A DNA stretch of 64,000 nucleotides from Ryuthela nishihirai (taxonomy: Eukaryota > Arthropoda > Arachnida > Araneae > Heptathelidae): positions 15,575,901 to 15,639,900 of the forward strand of contig JAWZYU010000013.1 in NCBI GenBank assembly GCA_038380435.1, given 5' to 3'. The stretch's first letter is position 1, and every line of letters begins with the position of its first letter. Below are positions 37,871-50,266 of this stretch, one piece after another. The notes under the pieces are model-generated. The model made no database searches. It saw nothing but the letters and a program-made list of their open reading frames with translations, and was not told the DNA's origin. The position numbers were made by a program, and so were the translations under genes.

Positions 37871-38100
37871 ATTTTTTGAAAATAGTATCTCAATATATAG
37901 TTTTCATGTTAGGCCCTAGTTCGGATGCTAGAGGCAACTTTTCCATTCAGTCCGAAAACTATTCTCGTCCGCAGAAAGGAAAAGAATTTTTTGAAAATAG
38001 TATCTCAATATATAGTTTTCATGTTAGGCCCTAGTTCGGATGCTAGAGGCAACTTTTCCATTCAGTCCGAAAACTATTCTCGTCCGCAGAAAGGAAAAGA
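37871..38100. repeat. Perfect 115-bp tandem duplication
   Basis: Units 37871-37985 and 37986-38100 appear identical. Each contains CATGTTAGGCCCTAGTTCGG and CTATTCTCGTCCGCAGAAAG. Confidence 0.95.
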
Positions 38101-38355
38101 TTTGGGCCACATCCGTGTAAGCCAACTGCGATCATCCAATTTGAAAGATGACCAACTCTTCTTAAAATCATTTCTTCTCAAAGGCCTCCAAATCACGTAA
38201 ACATTTTTTTTCTCAGCGCGTCAGTCGGAAGCCAATGCGATCCCTGTATCGTCTGGAGCCGCCCTTCCTCTCCTCACTTGTTAGTCCTAAAACGGAACCT
38301 CGCAAATCCGTGCTGCGAGTGATGATCTCAGGAAGCAACAGGTTTCGTCACTTAC

Positions 38356-38544
38356 CGCCACTTGGCGAGCCCATTCCTCCAGCGGCGACAAGCCGAGGGT
38401 CGGAACCGCCGACGTCGACTCGATGATACGCGTGCCCGTGTCGAGGCTCAGTCCCCTCCGGAAGTTGTTCTCTCCGCGGCAGATGTGCCTCAGCATGGCC
38501 AGCCGCTCCGAGCTGGCGCGATACGTGGCTACGCTCAGCTTCAT
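38356..38544 (-). CDS. Unrecognised coding exon, GC3-rich, possible first exon
   Basis: The - strand frame starting at ATG 38544-38542 reads 63 codons in phase 0 (MKLSVATYRASSERLAMLRH, ICRGENNFRRGLSLDTGTRI, IESTSAVPTLGLSPLEEWAR, QVA). It then meets GTAAGT, a consensus donor, at 38355-38350. Third positions are overwhelmingly G or C while the surroundings are AT-rich, and the amino-acid mix is balanced, unlike the overlapping frame of 186 codons, which is rich in Arg, Ala, His and Pro. An in-frame stop lies about 20 codons upstream of the ATG, so this may be the first coding exon; an internal exon with an upstream acceptor is the alternative. I do not recognise the protein. Later exons would lie at lower coordinates and none was identified. 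Confidence 0.5.
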
Positions 38545-38758
38545 CGGTGGCACGAGTGGCGGCGACGCGCGCCTCGGGACAGGCCCACGTGCAGAGTGCG
38601 GAGGTCATCCGCTCTGCTTTATGTAGTCCTTGAATAATGAACCTCTTGCTCTCCCACGAGACTTCATCGTCTCGCGCTCCAAGGGAGAAGTAAGCACTGC
38701 GCATCTGGCATCGTATGCGTTGCCAACGTAAGACCGTAACTGTTTCAATTGTTGGAGG

Positions 38759-38827
38759 TGAGAGTTGGGGGGAGGCAGGGGGGAGCAGGTGAGAGTTGGG
38801 GGGAGGCAGGGGGGAGCAGGTGAGAGG
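38759..38827. repeat. 31-bp tandem repeat with G-quadruplex potential
   Basis: Two perfect 31-bp units (GTGAGAGTTGGGGGGAGGCA, then GGGGGGAGCAG) supply four G6 runs on the + strand, about 215 bp upstream of the - strand exon at 38356-38544. For that gene the G-rich strand would be the template strand. Confidence 0.9.
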
Positions 38828-40733
38828 GTGGCTCAGGAGAATGGCTAGAGTAAATGGATGCTGCCTCTGCAAAGTGGAAATTTCATTAACTGCAAAGAGC
38901 GAATTCAAAATGAAAACTGTTTTAGAGTAGTATCCTGGGAAATTTTGATTCTTAAAAGATTAAGAAATTTAATACTTGAACTTAAAAAACTTTATGTCTG
39001 TTGTAACCAATTGGCTGATGTCGAGATTTGGATGAAACTTTCTTACTCCCATCCTAACCCTTTACTTTCTACATTAATCATCAGTGCCTTGGAAACAAAA
39101 GGGTTGACACTCGTGGAGATGCCTCAGTTAGCGACAGAGCATTCTTCTATTGTTCAATGACTCAAAGTCTCTGTCCAAAGTTTAATTACTCAAAATCTTA
39201 TTTCTTAACTGGCTAATTTTTTTCTCTCTGTGAAGGATTTTATTGTGCAAAAGTAATAAAGAAAGATTATTTTCATTAATCACTTTCAAAACTTGAATTC
39301 TGTTCTCCAAATATTCAGTCATATGGTATTTAAAAAGAGAAAGAAAAAAAAACGAAAGAATATTTTCCAGTGATATGAAATAAAAATCTTCTGAATCAAT
39401 CAGAGCTTAAACTTATAAATTGAGCTTTAAGTTTTTGATACGTTATTTGTGTTCGCTTCGTTGTTTTGATAGAATAAATTTCTTTACATGTGAAATTTGC
39501 GCTTTCTTTTCAAATGTGTAATAATCTTGATAAAAGATTGTTTTCTCAGCATCAGATTACTTACAAAATGAATAGAAAATTAGTAATTCTCTTTCACCAA
39601 TGCTGTGTTGTGATATGATTGGCTGACATTGGCTGACTTGCTCCTCTCATCCACTTACTTCGTTGGGATGATTTAATGGCGCATTAGCAACACAGGCTTC
39701 GGTGTTCCTCCCACCCACTCACCTGTAATCGCAACCAGTGTTAAAAGAAGCTCAAGAGTAATTAAATTCCTCTTTTTTGAGTCATTCGTCAGATGGAATA
39801 GAGGTTTCTCTTTCTTCCTGTTCTCTTATGCGTCTGACACCTTGCGGGTGCAAATAGCGTGAGCCATCTTATCAGTTGATGAAGAATTTCAAGGTATACA
39901 AAAGCAATTGAAACTGACCTTTGGTGTTTGTTGCCACTCGTTCATCAGTAACTTCATTAGAGCAAACGGAACATCCCTCTACGAGATAATCGTTCAAGAA
40001 AGATGTCAATTAATCTTCCCATTGTGTCCGTTTGGAAACTCTCGTCTTAAATCTTTCGCCCAGAAGTAACATTGCAACGGTTTATAGAGTTTTTGGCGAA
40101 GAGTCGACTCGCTGTAAGAGATCACGGTGAAATGAGCAGCATCAGTGGAAATGGATTTAAGAAAAGCAGAGTCCACATTCTTCACTGAAGCCCTCATTTC
40201 CTTTTCACCAGATGCGAATGATGCGCCCGTATATTCGATGACCTATATCTGCGAAAGAGAAAGAAGGACACCTGCTGAACACGTTTGCTAGAGAAATCTT
40301 CACAAGAGTTGCTCAAGTGGCTGATGAATGGCCATTTCAGAAAATCGGTTGCGTTTAGATTCGTACCAAAAGTGTGTCATTGCTCTGAGTCTCCAAATCG
40401 CTTTCGTAACGAATTCTTTATTGGCTAAGATAAAATGTTCAAACTCTTTAAACACTGTTTTATTTTAATCATAGGGAATGAGAAGTGACCCTTTGGTAAT
40501 AAATTTCTTAATTCTGGCTTTAAACTTTCCCTTTTCATAACAGGCTTCGCAATATCCTCTCAATCTGAACCCAGATCCCTTACTATTAGTAGCATGATAA
40601 AAATGTATCAGAGTGTCATATATCCACAGATAGTAGAAATAGGTGAAACAGACGGCCTAATAGAAAATTTGACTGTGAAGTCCCACTCTTCGAAGACTGA
40701 GGAGTGACCTGGTTACTGACAAACTCATGCTAT
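38828..40733. other. No gene recognised
   Basis: No supported exon, RNA gene or element end. Confidence 0.4.
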
Positions 40734-41107
40734 GGGTTGTTTTACCTATGAGTGGCACATTTTTGCGCACAATGGGCTAAATGGCCGGGTCACAAGGATC
40801 CCAAAAGCTCAGGGAAGGTTGGGGAAGGGAATCCACAGGAACAGCTGTTGAGATGGTAGCCTCCCTGTTAAGGCCATCCATCGTGTTCTTTAACGTGCAC
40901 AGGGTATGGCTCTCCTACACATAGAGTCACAGCTCGGTCTCGTCCGACGGACGATGCTCGTTCCAAGCCCATCGGTGTTCCCTACTGAACGAGCGCAGGT
41001 CGGAGAGTTTTGCGGAGATAAATCTCGAAGTTGCCACAGGTGGGACTGGAACCTGGGAATTGCAGATTGCGAGCCTGGAACATTACCGACGGAGCCACCC
41101 CCGCCCC
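40734..41107 (-). mobile_element. SINE-1 copy, diverged, B-box mutated
   Basis: The tail (GGGTTGTTTTACC) is at the left and the head (GGAGCCACCCCCGCCCC) at the right. The B-box core reads GGGACTGGAACC where most copies have GGGACTCGAACC. I found no clear TSD. Confidence 0.9.
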
Positions 41108-41155
41108 GCTCAGTAGAAAGCCAACGCAAGAAAGAAAATATCTACCTCATACTCG

Positions 41156-41205
41156 GAGCTTGAACCCATTTCCTTTTGGTCAGTAGCCAAGCACACTAAT
41201 AAAAA
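41156..41205 (-). mobile_element. SINE-2 head fragment
   Basis: GCTTGAACCCATTTCC and GTCAGTAGCCAAGCACACTA match the reverse complement of the SINE-2 tRNA-like head. The body is missing. Confidence 0.6.
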
Positions 41206-41214
41206 ATAAAGGAC

Positions 41215-41735
41215 ACAACAAATTCCTTCTAACAGCTAAAGAAGTAATGCCAAACATATGTCTAAGAAACCTAGTAAAAAATATCATGAATATAAATTCT
41301 ACTGCATTTGGATTGATTTATGCAACTTCAGAGAGAAAGATCCAAAATACTTAGTTCCTTTGACCAAAAAAGAAATTCCTCATAAGCATTATTCGTATAT
41401 TGCACCTAAAATCTTCAATCAGTTGCCTCTTGAAATCAGAAGTGAAAACATTTTTAATATGTTTAAGCGGAATTTAAAAAGCTTTCTCTTTTCTTTGGAA
41501 GATGTTGCACCTATGTTAAATATTCAAGTGTAAAGTAAAATTGTATTGTACATATATCGGAAAAATGATACATATTGTTTGTAATCTTTGTAGTGTGTAG
41601 GTCGTTATTTATTTTTATATTAATTTCCTTTAGTGGCCCAGACAAACCATGTGGTTTTTGCTATCATTAATATTTTTCTATGTTATAAATTGTATATGAT
41701 GATGAACTATAATTGATTGATTGATGAAATTATTT
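41215..41735 (+). mobile_element. LINE 3' end (CR1/Jockey-like) with ATTG tail
   Basis: The frame at 41258-41533 ends with HYSYIAPKIFNQLPLEIRSE and MFKRNLKSFLFSLEDV, the conserved C-terminal signature of CR1/Jockey-type ORF2 proteins. About 200 bp of 3' UTR follow, ending in AATTGATTGATTGATGAA, a short-tandem 3' tail as in CR1-group elements. Only the last about 90 codons remain. Confidence 0.8.
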
Positions 41736-41820
41736 TGCATTTCCTTTAAACTAAATCGATGAATCCTATAAATAAGACGTCATTTTAAAAATCCATATTC
41801 TAATTTGAAACAGTCTAAAG

Positions 41821-42050
41821 TAGGGGTTCTCAACGTGGGGTACGAATACCCCTTGTGGGTACGCGGTAAAATATTTTGGGGTACGACTTGAGAGCTCAAA
41901 AGTCGCTAGATAGTTGTTACATATATATATATTATATTTTATTCCCATTGTTATACTATAACTATAGTTTTATCTGTCTATACAAGGGGTCCGCAAGTTA
42001 CACGAACATTTCCAGGGGGTACGTGAAGCATAAAAGGTTGAGAACCACTG
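41821..42050. mobile_element. hAT-type MITE with 8-bp TSD
   Basis: The 230-bp element begins TAGGGGTTCTCAAC and ends GTTGAGAACCACTG. GTCTAAAG is duplicated exactly at 41813-41820 and 42051-42058. The terminus sequence and 8-bp TSD are hAT hallmarks. The interior holds GGTACGCGGT and GGGGGTACGTGAAG but no transposase. Confidence 0.95.
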
Positions 42051-42061
42051 GTCTAAAGAAT

Positions 42062-43400
42062 TAATCATCATTATCAACATCCTCAAGCAGCCATGGGCTA
42101 CGGAGGTCCAACCAGACCGCGCAATTTATGTAGTTCTCCAAGCATATCTGTCCTGAACTACATCTGCTGCATCTGACCACTGCACACCATTTCTAACAAG
42201 GTCCTATACGACATTGTCTGTCCACCCCATTCTAGGTCTCCCCCTCTTTCTGAGCCTTTAAGTACACTGTTTATAATCCTATTCGCCAATCTATAATTAT
42301 CCAGGCGGGCGACATGGCCAAACCAACGGAGTCCTCTGCACAATATGCTGCTTAAAGTGGGTTGCGGATTCCTTTTCCTAACCTCATCCTTAGTTACAAA
42401 GTTGAACCCCCTAATGCCCAAGATATTACGTAAGCATCTAGAATCAAAAGTCTAGTTTCCTGTTATCTTGTTTACACAGCATTCAAGTTTCACTACCATA
42501 ACTAACCCTAGAAAGAACCAAACTATTATACAGTCTAATTTTAGTCTTTAGGTGTATACGCCTATTTCTCCACACTCTCCATAGGTTCTTAAAAGTCCCG
42601 GCAGCAATCCCTATTCGTCTGTTAATCTCATGCCGTACATCACCATTATCTGTTACATAGCTCCAAGATAATTAAACTGTGACACCTGCTCAAGACTGCA
42701 ACCATTCAGATTAACTGAATCACAGCCTGCCTGACCAATTTTCATCACTTTAGTTTTCTCTCTGTTTATAACCACACCTACTCTACTACCAGTCCCATCA
42801 ACAGCTCGAATGAAAGAGTTCATCTCATCAACATCATTTGCCAAAAGGGCTAAATCATCAGCATAATCTAAATCAGAAATTTTCGTATCTCCAGCCCATT
42901 TAAGGCCAAAATCTTTCCCTTGAAGTGAATTTCGCATAACATAATCAATAACCAAACTAAAGAGAAAAGGAGACAAAATGCACCCTTGTCGAACACCAGA
43001 AGCAATGCTAAACCAATTGCTACAAGCCTTACCAACTCTCACACACGACTCAGTGTTATTATAGAGAGCTTTCATTATGTTAACTAACTTGAGCCTTTTT
43101 GAAATCAAAAAAGCTAGCAACCAAACTTTTCCGAAACTTTAAACATTTCTCAAGTATCTGCCTAAGTGAAAATATCTTATCCACACATCACCTATCACTT
43201 CTGAATGAACATTGCTCATCACGCAATTGCTTGTAAACCAGATTCTTAAAAGAATTAAACAGTGAAAAAATAGAATTAATATATGGTTTCTTAACTAGAA
43301 TGTTCAGGTTATTATAATGCTAGCATTATTATGTGAGGATATCAAGAGAATTATCTTGATTTCTCACATTCCATCTACCTGTGGAGAAAAATAGTTGTTA
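42062..43400 (-). mobile_element. LINE fragment C (RT with intact YADD)
   Basis: The best-preserved copy of the A-E family. The - strand frame at 42653-43120 shows WFSIASGVRQGCILSPFLFS, DLDYADDLALLANDVDEMNS and VNLNGCSLEQVSQFNYLG. Upstream, at about 43125-43230, the frame gives CVDKIFSLRQILEKC with a stop. The IDFKKAFDS block, present in copy B, is deleted here. C-terminal RWFGHVARLDNYRLANRI lies at 42158-42421. The 3' end directly follows the hAT MITE. Clade placement is unresolved. Confidence 0.92.
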
Positions 43401-43516
43401 GGATATATCGAAAGAGTTTATTTTAATATTAGTTTTAAGGCTAAGAGTAAGAATCTGCTCCTTAATGGTAGGCAGAGAGCCAGAAAAACCAGTTTACTAT
43501 CGGCCAAAACTTGCGA

Positions 43517-44393
43517 CAGGGGTTCCCTAACTTAATGCTTCCCAATAAATATGCCGCGAAATATTTAGATTTACTCAAAATTATCGAACCAAATATCAAA
43601 CAATTGTGTTCGAAGAAACAGGCTCCAATTTCCCACTAAAGAAATAAAAATATTTCTCAAAAAAGAATGCTGACTTCAGTTCTTTCAGTTTTTAGTTATT
43701 ATTAATAAGAACCTACTTATAACTTAATTTAAAAATTGCATTTATTAATTTATTTCACAAGTAATTTTAGCATCGATTTTCCTTTTATTTTTACTCTTAC
43801 AAAATAATTGCCAATATTTCTCTTTTCTTATGATCAAGATGATTAGGTAGAAAAAATTATTTAATTAATTTGCAAAATGTATTGAAATTTGAAACAAAAA
43901 TGCATAAATTAAAGATTTTGTTTTATCATCTATTATACATCATTGAATTATCCATATATACAGTCGTATCAAAATAATATGACCACCTACCATAGTATAT
44001 GTATGATAGGTGGTCATATTATTCTGTTACGAGTGTGTATATATATACTTATTAGCTGATCATTCTCAGATGAATATAAAATCTAAAAAATTCACTGATT
44101 GTAAAATAATAATATATTATATTAACTAATAAAATAAATTGCAATATTATTTATAAAAATCGCTTTGCATTTTTTTTTACTTGTGTACACCGACAAATTT
44201 GGATTCTGAAAAGTGCGCCGTGGACCGAAAAAGGTCGCAGGCACTGCCCTAATCGATGGCAGCGAGGACCTCCTCGTGGTTCACGCTCTTGGTCTCGCCA
44301 GTTAGCCTGTAGGTACCGCTATTATTTGGGTCGCGAAGTGAATTGGAATTTAGATTTTGGGTCGCAACGAAAAATGTATGAGAAACACTGGCT
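43517..44393. mobile_element. Probable hAT-like remnants
   Basis: CAGGGGTTCCCTAAC at 43516, then GTGCGCCGTGGACCG...AAAGGTCGCAGGCACTG near 44210-44250 and GGTCGCAACGAAAAATG with GAGAAACACTGG near 44355-44391, look like hAT MITE termini. The ends do not pair well and no TSD was found, so this is probably several worn pieces. Confidence 0.35.
43955..44040. mobile_element. Tiny fold-back MITE (TA-flanked)
   Basis: The inner arms, AATATGACCACCTACCATA and TATGATAGGTGGTCATATT, pair with one mismatch around a short loop. The outer sequence (ACAGTCGTATCAAAAT / ATTCTGTTACGAGTGTGT) pairs loosely, within TA-rich flanks. The whole element is about 85 bp. Confidence 0.8.
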
Positions 44394-46159
44394 TAAGCTA
44401 TCAAGCAGGTAAGAATATTGAAACCGAAGAAGACTATTTCGAAAACCAGCAAAGCTGTCCTGTCAGAGATACATTACTACGGTTTAATGTCAGCGATGCC
44501 GTAGAATCGCGGATTCAGGAGCCTGCGATGATTTTTGATTAGGATCAGACACCAACTGATATAAAAGTACACTGTGTTCGCTTTCGGATGATAAACCACA
44601 AAGGTAGATTATCCCACCCGAGAGGCCCATCAATGCAGTAAGTCGATGATCCGTAACTCTTACCAGAAGCAATAGACAACTGGGTGATTATAAGGATCGG
44701 TACCCAACTCTTTGATATTGACCACTTCTAAAAAAGATAGAAAAAAAATAAAACGATGGTCATAGAAAAGTAGACCGAATGGAGCAGCTGTCTTTCCAGA
44801 TTATGCTTAACCCATTTGCAGATCTATGTATGCATTGAATATCTTCTTTTTGGAAAAACTGTATATGATGCTTGTACAGACTCATATATATAAGATAGAC
44901 AGAACTTAATAATGTTTAATAACAGTATTATTCATTGCAGTTAAGCTTTGCTACTTTCAGCGAGCACGATTTATGAAAAATGCATTTCAAAGGGTTTTTT
45001 TCTTCTTTTGTCTGAGTTCAAATGTTGAATTTTAATCTTATAAATACTACCAAGGTTTCTTTTTTTTCAAGGTGGCTTTTCATGAGTGAAAAGTTGAGAA
45101 TGTCTTTTGTGTGTGTATCCAAGCTAACTTCAACATCTTAATTTCTTCAATTGGATTTGCAACGTAGCAGCAATAGAAACTGATCCATTAAATATGCAAA
45201 GAGCTTTGTGCATCGCATATTTTGAATTAAAACATTTCTCTCATCTCAAGAATGAGAAGAATTTTCTTTTTTTCTCTAACTCAGTAATTCCGAAATCCTT
45301 TTACTCAAATTCATTTTTGCCTGCAAAAAAAGATGTATCTCGAGTTCCACGAAACTTCATTTGAAATATTGCTATAGTTCTCTATTGCATCGTAAAATTT
45401 CTGGAATGTGAAGTTTGAAGGATTAGTATTCTGATTGGAAATAATTGATTCTTAGAAGTTGACATTATTTTATTTCTTTGGAGAATTATTTTGATTGAAG
45501 AATTCTTATTAGTTGAAAACATCATTCCATACTAAAATGACTAGAATTCTTCTGTGTTTCTTGGACATTCTGTAGTATCCAGCATTTTTAGCAAGAAAAT
45601 GAGCAAGATATGTTTCTTAGAGCAACTTTAGAGTTTCGCTTGCATTGTCAGTTTTGAATTTTGAAAATGCAGACACTTAACCACAGGCGGCGTCTGCTTC
45701 ATATTATTCATATATCCATTAAAAATATTTGAAGAGAAACTGTTTCTAAAGTTAGCCATTTCTTTTTAGGTGTCAAAGCTAATTTACGGATGTTAACAGG
45801 TGGGGAGGAAGTTGAATTTGCTCTCACCTCGAATTTTTTTAAAAAAAAGAAGAAAAACTATGTATATTTTAATCAATAATATAAATTTTGAAGTAAAACT
45901 ATGTATATATTAATCAATAATGAAAAACCATAAACTGGGACTCTCTTTTTCTCATCACTTCTTTCACTTTGCAGTGAGAATATGCATGCTGCAGATAACT
46001 CTATTTCTTTATTTTTATATTTTATTACATCTATGTATTTTTTTATTATATTTATTAACTTAATTTTTTTTTATTTCAGACATATCATCATCCTCGTCTG
46101 TAAGATTCCCAAGAAATAGGAGGAGCAAAAATTTAGATTCACTTTATTTTTAAGAGGAG

Positions 46160-46160
<1 letters not shown>
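44394..46160. other. No gene recognised
   Basis: AT-rich DNA without supported features. Confidence 0.4.
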
Positions 46161-46228
<68 letters not shown>

Positions 46229-46244
46229 GCAACAACAACAACAA
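46161..46244. repeat. (CAA)n microsatellite
   Basis: About 28 CAA units with one CAG interruption. The - strand shows poly-Leu in one frame, which is an artefact. Confidence 0.98.
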
Positions 46245-49200
46245 GAATATTTTAATATTTTCGCGAATTTCCAAAAGGAACTTTTGCACTGTTCCCCCCC
46301 CTCCTCCTTTTCCTAATTCATATTTCTCTAAATTCGTTTAAAATAGCCTTGAACAGGGATGGTGAAACATTGTTAAATAACTCGGCAATTTTTATTATGC
46401 AAGTTTTCTAAAATAGTATCGTAGGTGACACTGATCGTTGAGAAAGCGTACTAGCAATGCATACGATACTTCTCGGTGATATCTGTTTAAATTGATTGGA
46501 ACGCAACGCATCATTAAAATATTTGCGCATATCACACAGCCCCATTGCCAAATCTAGATACAATACATTACAACTAATGCAAATAAATGGGAAAAAATTA
46601 AATTTTAAACTATTGAAGAATTAAAATTTCAAAAGTATAATTATAATTACAGCTTATATTAATAGCTAGTATTCCGAATATCCTGTAGTCTTCTCCAGCT
46701 AATAAAAATTCCATCAGAGTGCTGAACCCTTTCATTACCAAAATGTCCACAGATCGCCATCTTGGAGGCAAAAGAATTAAGTTTTCTTTTTTCCTCCTGT
46801 CGTAACTGAATCATCTTTTCTGTCAGTGATTGGACTCTTTCGCGTGCACCTCGACAAATTCTTGTTTCTTCGCTGACCAAGAAGCTGATGTCCAACTCTT
46901 AGCAACGATTCCTAGTGGTTTATGATACTGTGATGTAGAATACAGAACGTTTGTTCTTCAGAATATTTAATATTAATTTTAATGTACACAACAAATTAAT
47001 ATCCAGTTACGGTAGACACAACATGTCAATAGTACACATCAACAAAAGTAATAAAAAGAAGAAAAAAAATAAAAAGCAATTAAATCAAATCACATGCACC
47101 TGGCAACACCTACATGTATACAAAAATTATTTATCAAACTGAAGTAAAAACTAAGTCACGTTATGGGCCGTGTCTAGCCATTTTTGCACCCTGGGCAAGA
47201 GTTATTTTGCAACTTATCAAATAATTTGTTTTTAGACATAGTAAGAAAATTTGCCATGTAATAAATTGAAATTGCGCCCTTGGTTTGATATACACAAGGG
47301 CAGCTCTCCTAGTGAGAGGGGAGAACGTGGAATGGTAACGTCGTTCAGGTATTAAATGTTTCCCACCATTTCAGTGGTTTTTACAAAATTTCTTGAAAAA
47401 TACTCCTAATATAGATATATTTTTAATATTCTCTTTGCCACCGTTCCTGTTACTAGCATTCTAAAATGAGGGGGTTCAAATAGCACAAATAGACACATTG
47501 ATCTAAATTCTTTAAGAGATCACAAAACAGATCTAAATCTTAAAAAAATACTCATTGCATAAATTCTAAATTTAACTACTGCAAAGCTTTGCATAACAGT
47601 ATGTTTTAACATAGTAATTCGAAAAGTTAACCTTTCTTTTACAGAAGTCTTCTGAATATTAAAACTGATTTAACGAAATAAATTCTTCCAATCAATGATG
47701 TTATTCATTAATTTCTAAAAAATAAAATGCAACAAATTGTTTCTAACTTGTAAAAAGGTAACTCCAAAAGATCTCTGACAAACTTATTACAAATGTCATG
47801 AGCATGAAATCAACTTCATGAAATATACAGAGATATTACTACAGGTTAATAACATATTCGTAATCGGACTGTTTTCATTGGGTTGATGAGGGGAACTAGA
47901 AGGAAAAAAGTTAACGCTTGTCAATGGAGGGTGAAAAAAAAATCAATATTGTTATATTTTCATTTGCTTCTGATAAAGTTCCTAATTGCCATAATGGAGT
48001 AAAACGGAGTAAAAATAAATTATTGTGATGGACGTCACGTTGTCGTATAAATTTTATGCTCACCATTTCTTTAAACGATGTGTAGGCCCTAGTGGACATA
48101 CGAAGCTCAAAAGGTCCTTTTTTGGAGGAAGGTGGTCGAATACGCCGAAATGTTGGCTATTCAAAGGAAAAAAAATATACTATTAAGAAAAGTCAAATAA
48201 AAAGATTAGTATACACAAAAAATAAGAAATGGAAGTTAAAAATATATTAATAAGTGTAATTGCCAACAGATATATATATATATATTAATAATAATTATAA
48301 TTAATAAAAATTAACATAATACCTGCAATTAATATATGAAATTTAATTAATTAAACCAATGTTATACAATATACCCAAGGCTGAAAATGCTAAAGCCGCT
48401 TTTGAGACGTTATTAAGCCTAAAGGTTAAAAATGATCCTCACTAATTGCCCAATTAGCCCATTCCTGGACTAATAGTTAGTGTACCCGATTATTAAACCA
48501 GCGGGAATGTCCCTGTGTATATGTTTGTATTTTGTATGAGAAACCAGGGCTTTAGGTATGAGAACGGCTTCAAAACCAAGAATCCATTACAAACCTAATA
48601 GAGCTTTAAGGTTTTCTCCGTCCTTTGTGCAGGGAGTAACTTCTTCCCCTTAAAAAAAAATCAAAAATGATATTACTTGGCATCATTGCCAGGGCCACAA
48701 TATCCCTCAGGTGGCTATTGATAATGTGGGTATATGAATTACGGCCCTATATGAATAGAGTAGAACTTCGATTAATCGTCCTGTATATGGCTAGGATACG
48801 TGGAAATATTGGATATTTGAAAGAAAATACGAATAATTAAGAAAGGCTTGAAAAGAAGTGAAACACAGCTTAATTATGAACAATAAAGGAAACGGAAACT
48901 AAAAACCATGTTAATAAGCCATAATGAGAAACATAAAATTATACCGGCCGAATTACTGCACACAGCGAATAACTGTCAAAAGAGAGCGTCATCTTAACAC
49001 TCTAAAGAAGCTGCTGCAAAGAAAAGTACTTAATACTTTAAATAAAATATTCTCCTTTTTTAAGGCAGTTCGGCTGTAAATGTTCTGAAAAAATTCTCGC
49101 TTTAATGAAAGCTTTTTGGGTACATTAATCAGGGAAAATCACGGAGGGTACCATTATGTAAGTAAACTCCTTATTTTAAACTTTACTGCAAAGATGAATG

Positions 49201-49349
49201 CTAAAATTGGAAAATTTAGTGACCTTAATCTACTGTTTTTCCTCTAAGAAGTGTTTAACACTACTTTGAAGAATTAGAGGGGGGAGGTATATCTATCACA
49301 GAGTGGTACCTGTAAATAGTTCGATGCTCAACAGGCTTTGTACAATTGG
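46245..49349. other. No gene recognised; two dispersed-repeat segments
   Basis: The stretch at 47165-47320 (GGGCCGTGTCTAGCCATTTT, TGCACCCTGGGCAAG, then TTGCGCCCTTGG) looks like a non-autonomous DNA-transposon piece. The stretch at 48490-48670 resembles 12640-12740. An AT-rich tract lies at 48270-48350. No gene is seen. Confidence 0.35.
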
Positions 49350-49746
49350 ATTGGGTTGGGTTGTTGTACCTTTGAGCGGCACTTTTTTACACACAATGGG
49401 CTAAATGGTCAGGTCACAGGGACTCCTAATCCTCAGAGAAGGTTGGGAGAGGGAACCCACTGAAACAGCTGTTGGGAAATAGATGGTAGCCTCCTGCAAA
49501 GGCGTTCAGGCATCCAGAGTGTTCTTTAACGTGCACAGGGTATCGCTCTCCCGTACACAGGGCCAGAGCTTAAAGTCCCATTTGACGGACGGCAGCCTTT
49601 CCAAGCCCATCTGTGTACCCTACGGACTGTGGGCAGGGCGGGGAGTTTTGCGGAGATAAGTTTCAATGCTGACCCAGCTGAGACTCGAAACTGGGAACTG
49701 CAGATTGCGAGCTTGGTGCACTACCGACTGAGCCACCCCTGCCCCC
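49350..49746 (-). mobile_element. SINE-1 copy
   Basis: It has the tail at the left (TTGGGTTGGGTTGTTGTACC), the full body, and a head at the right (CTGAGCCACCCCTGCCCC). It is moderately diverged, and I could not define a TSD. Confidence 0.92.
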
Positions 49747-50079
49747 ATGTCATTCCAGTACTGGGAAATTCGTCCGATTAAAACAGCAATCGGGTAATCG
49801 AAGTTCGGTTAATCGAGGTCGCCCTGTTTGTCAACAATCTGTGCCCCCCCCCCCCCTCCAAAGAAACTTTTTTGCCTATGCCCCTGGCAACAACACACAG
49901 ATTTCGTAGACCGAACTTTGCAAGCTGCCAGCAAAGAGAGAGATGATGATACGGGCTTTATTAACACGTAATAACAAGTTTAAACACGCTTTCGAACAAG
50001 TTGTAGCTCGTTACCTTCGGAGGAATGAATATATATCTACAGTCACATGCCAAAACTTTTTGAATGCCCTCCGTAACAT

Positions 50080-50266
50080 AAATAAAAAATAAATGCCCCC
50101 TCAAACAGCTGCTTTCCAGAGAGGTCAGACAGGAGCCTGCCAGTTTATATGCCACAGAAGAAAGTCTGTGAGGATGGCGGGTCCTCAGCAGAGAAACGAC
50201 ATAAACATCTTTACCTTACCCGAGGTCCTTAGATCAGTAGCCAAGTGTGCTAATCACTCGGCAACG
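50080..50266 (-). mobile_element. SINE-2 copy
   Basis: A reverse-orientation body (GACAGGAGCCTGCCAGTTTA, GGTCCTCAGCAGAGAAACGA) and head (TCAGTAGCCAAGTGTGCTAA). The B-box region is worn. Confidence 0.8.

Noticed and set aside
38348..38908. 186-codon - strand frame over the orphan exon
   Set aside because: Its composition (Arg/Ala/His/Pro-rich) is a shadow of the true frame. The donor-terminated frame starting at 38544 fits better.
46071..46289. Poly-leucine - strand frame
   Set aside because: It is translation of the (CAA)n microsatellite.
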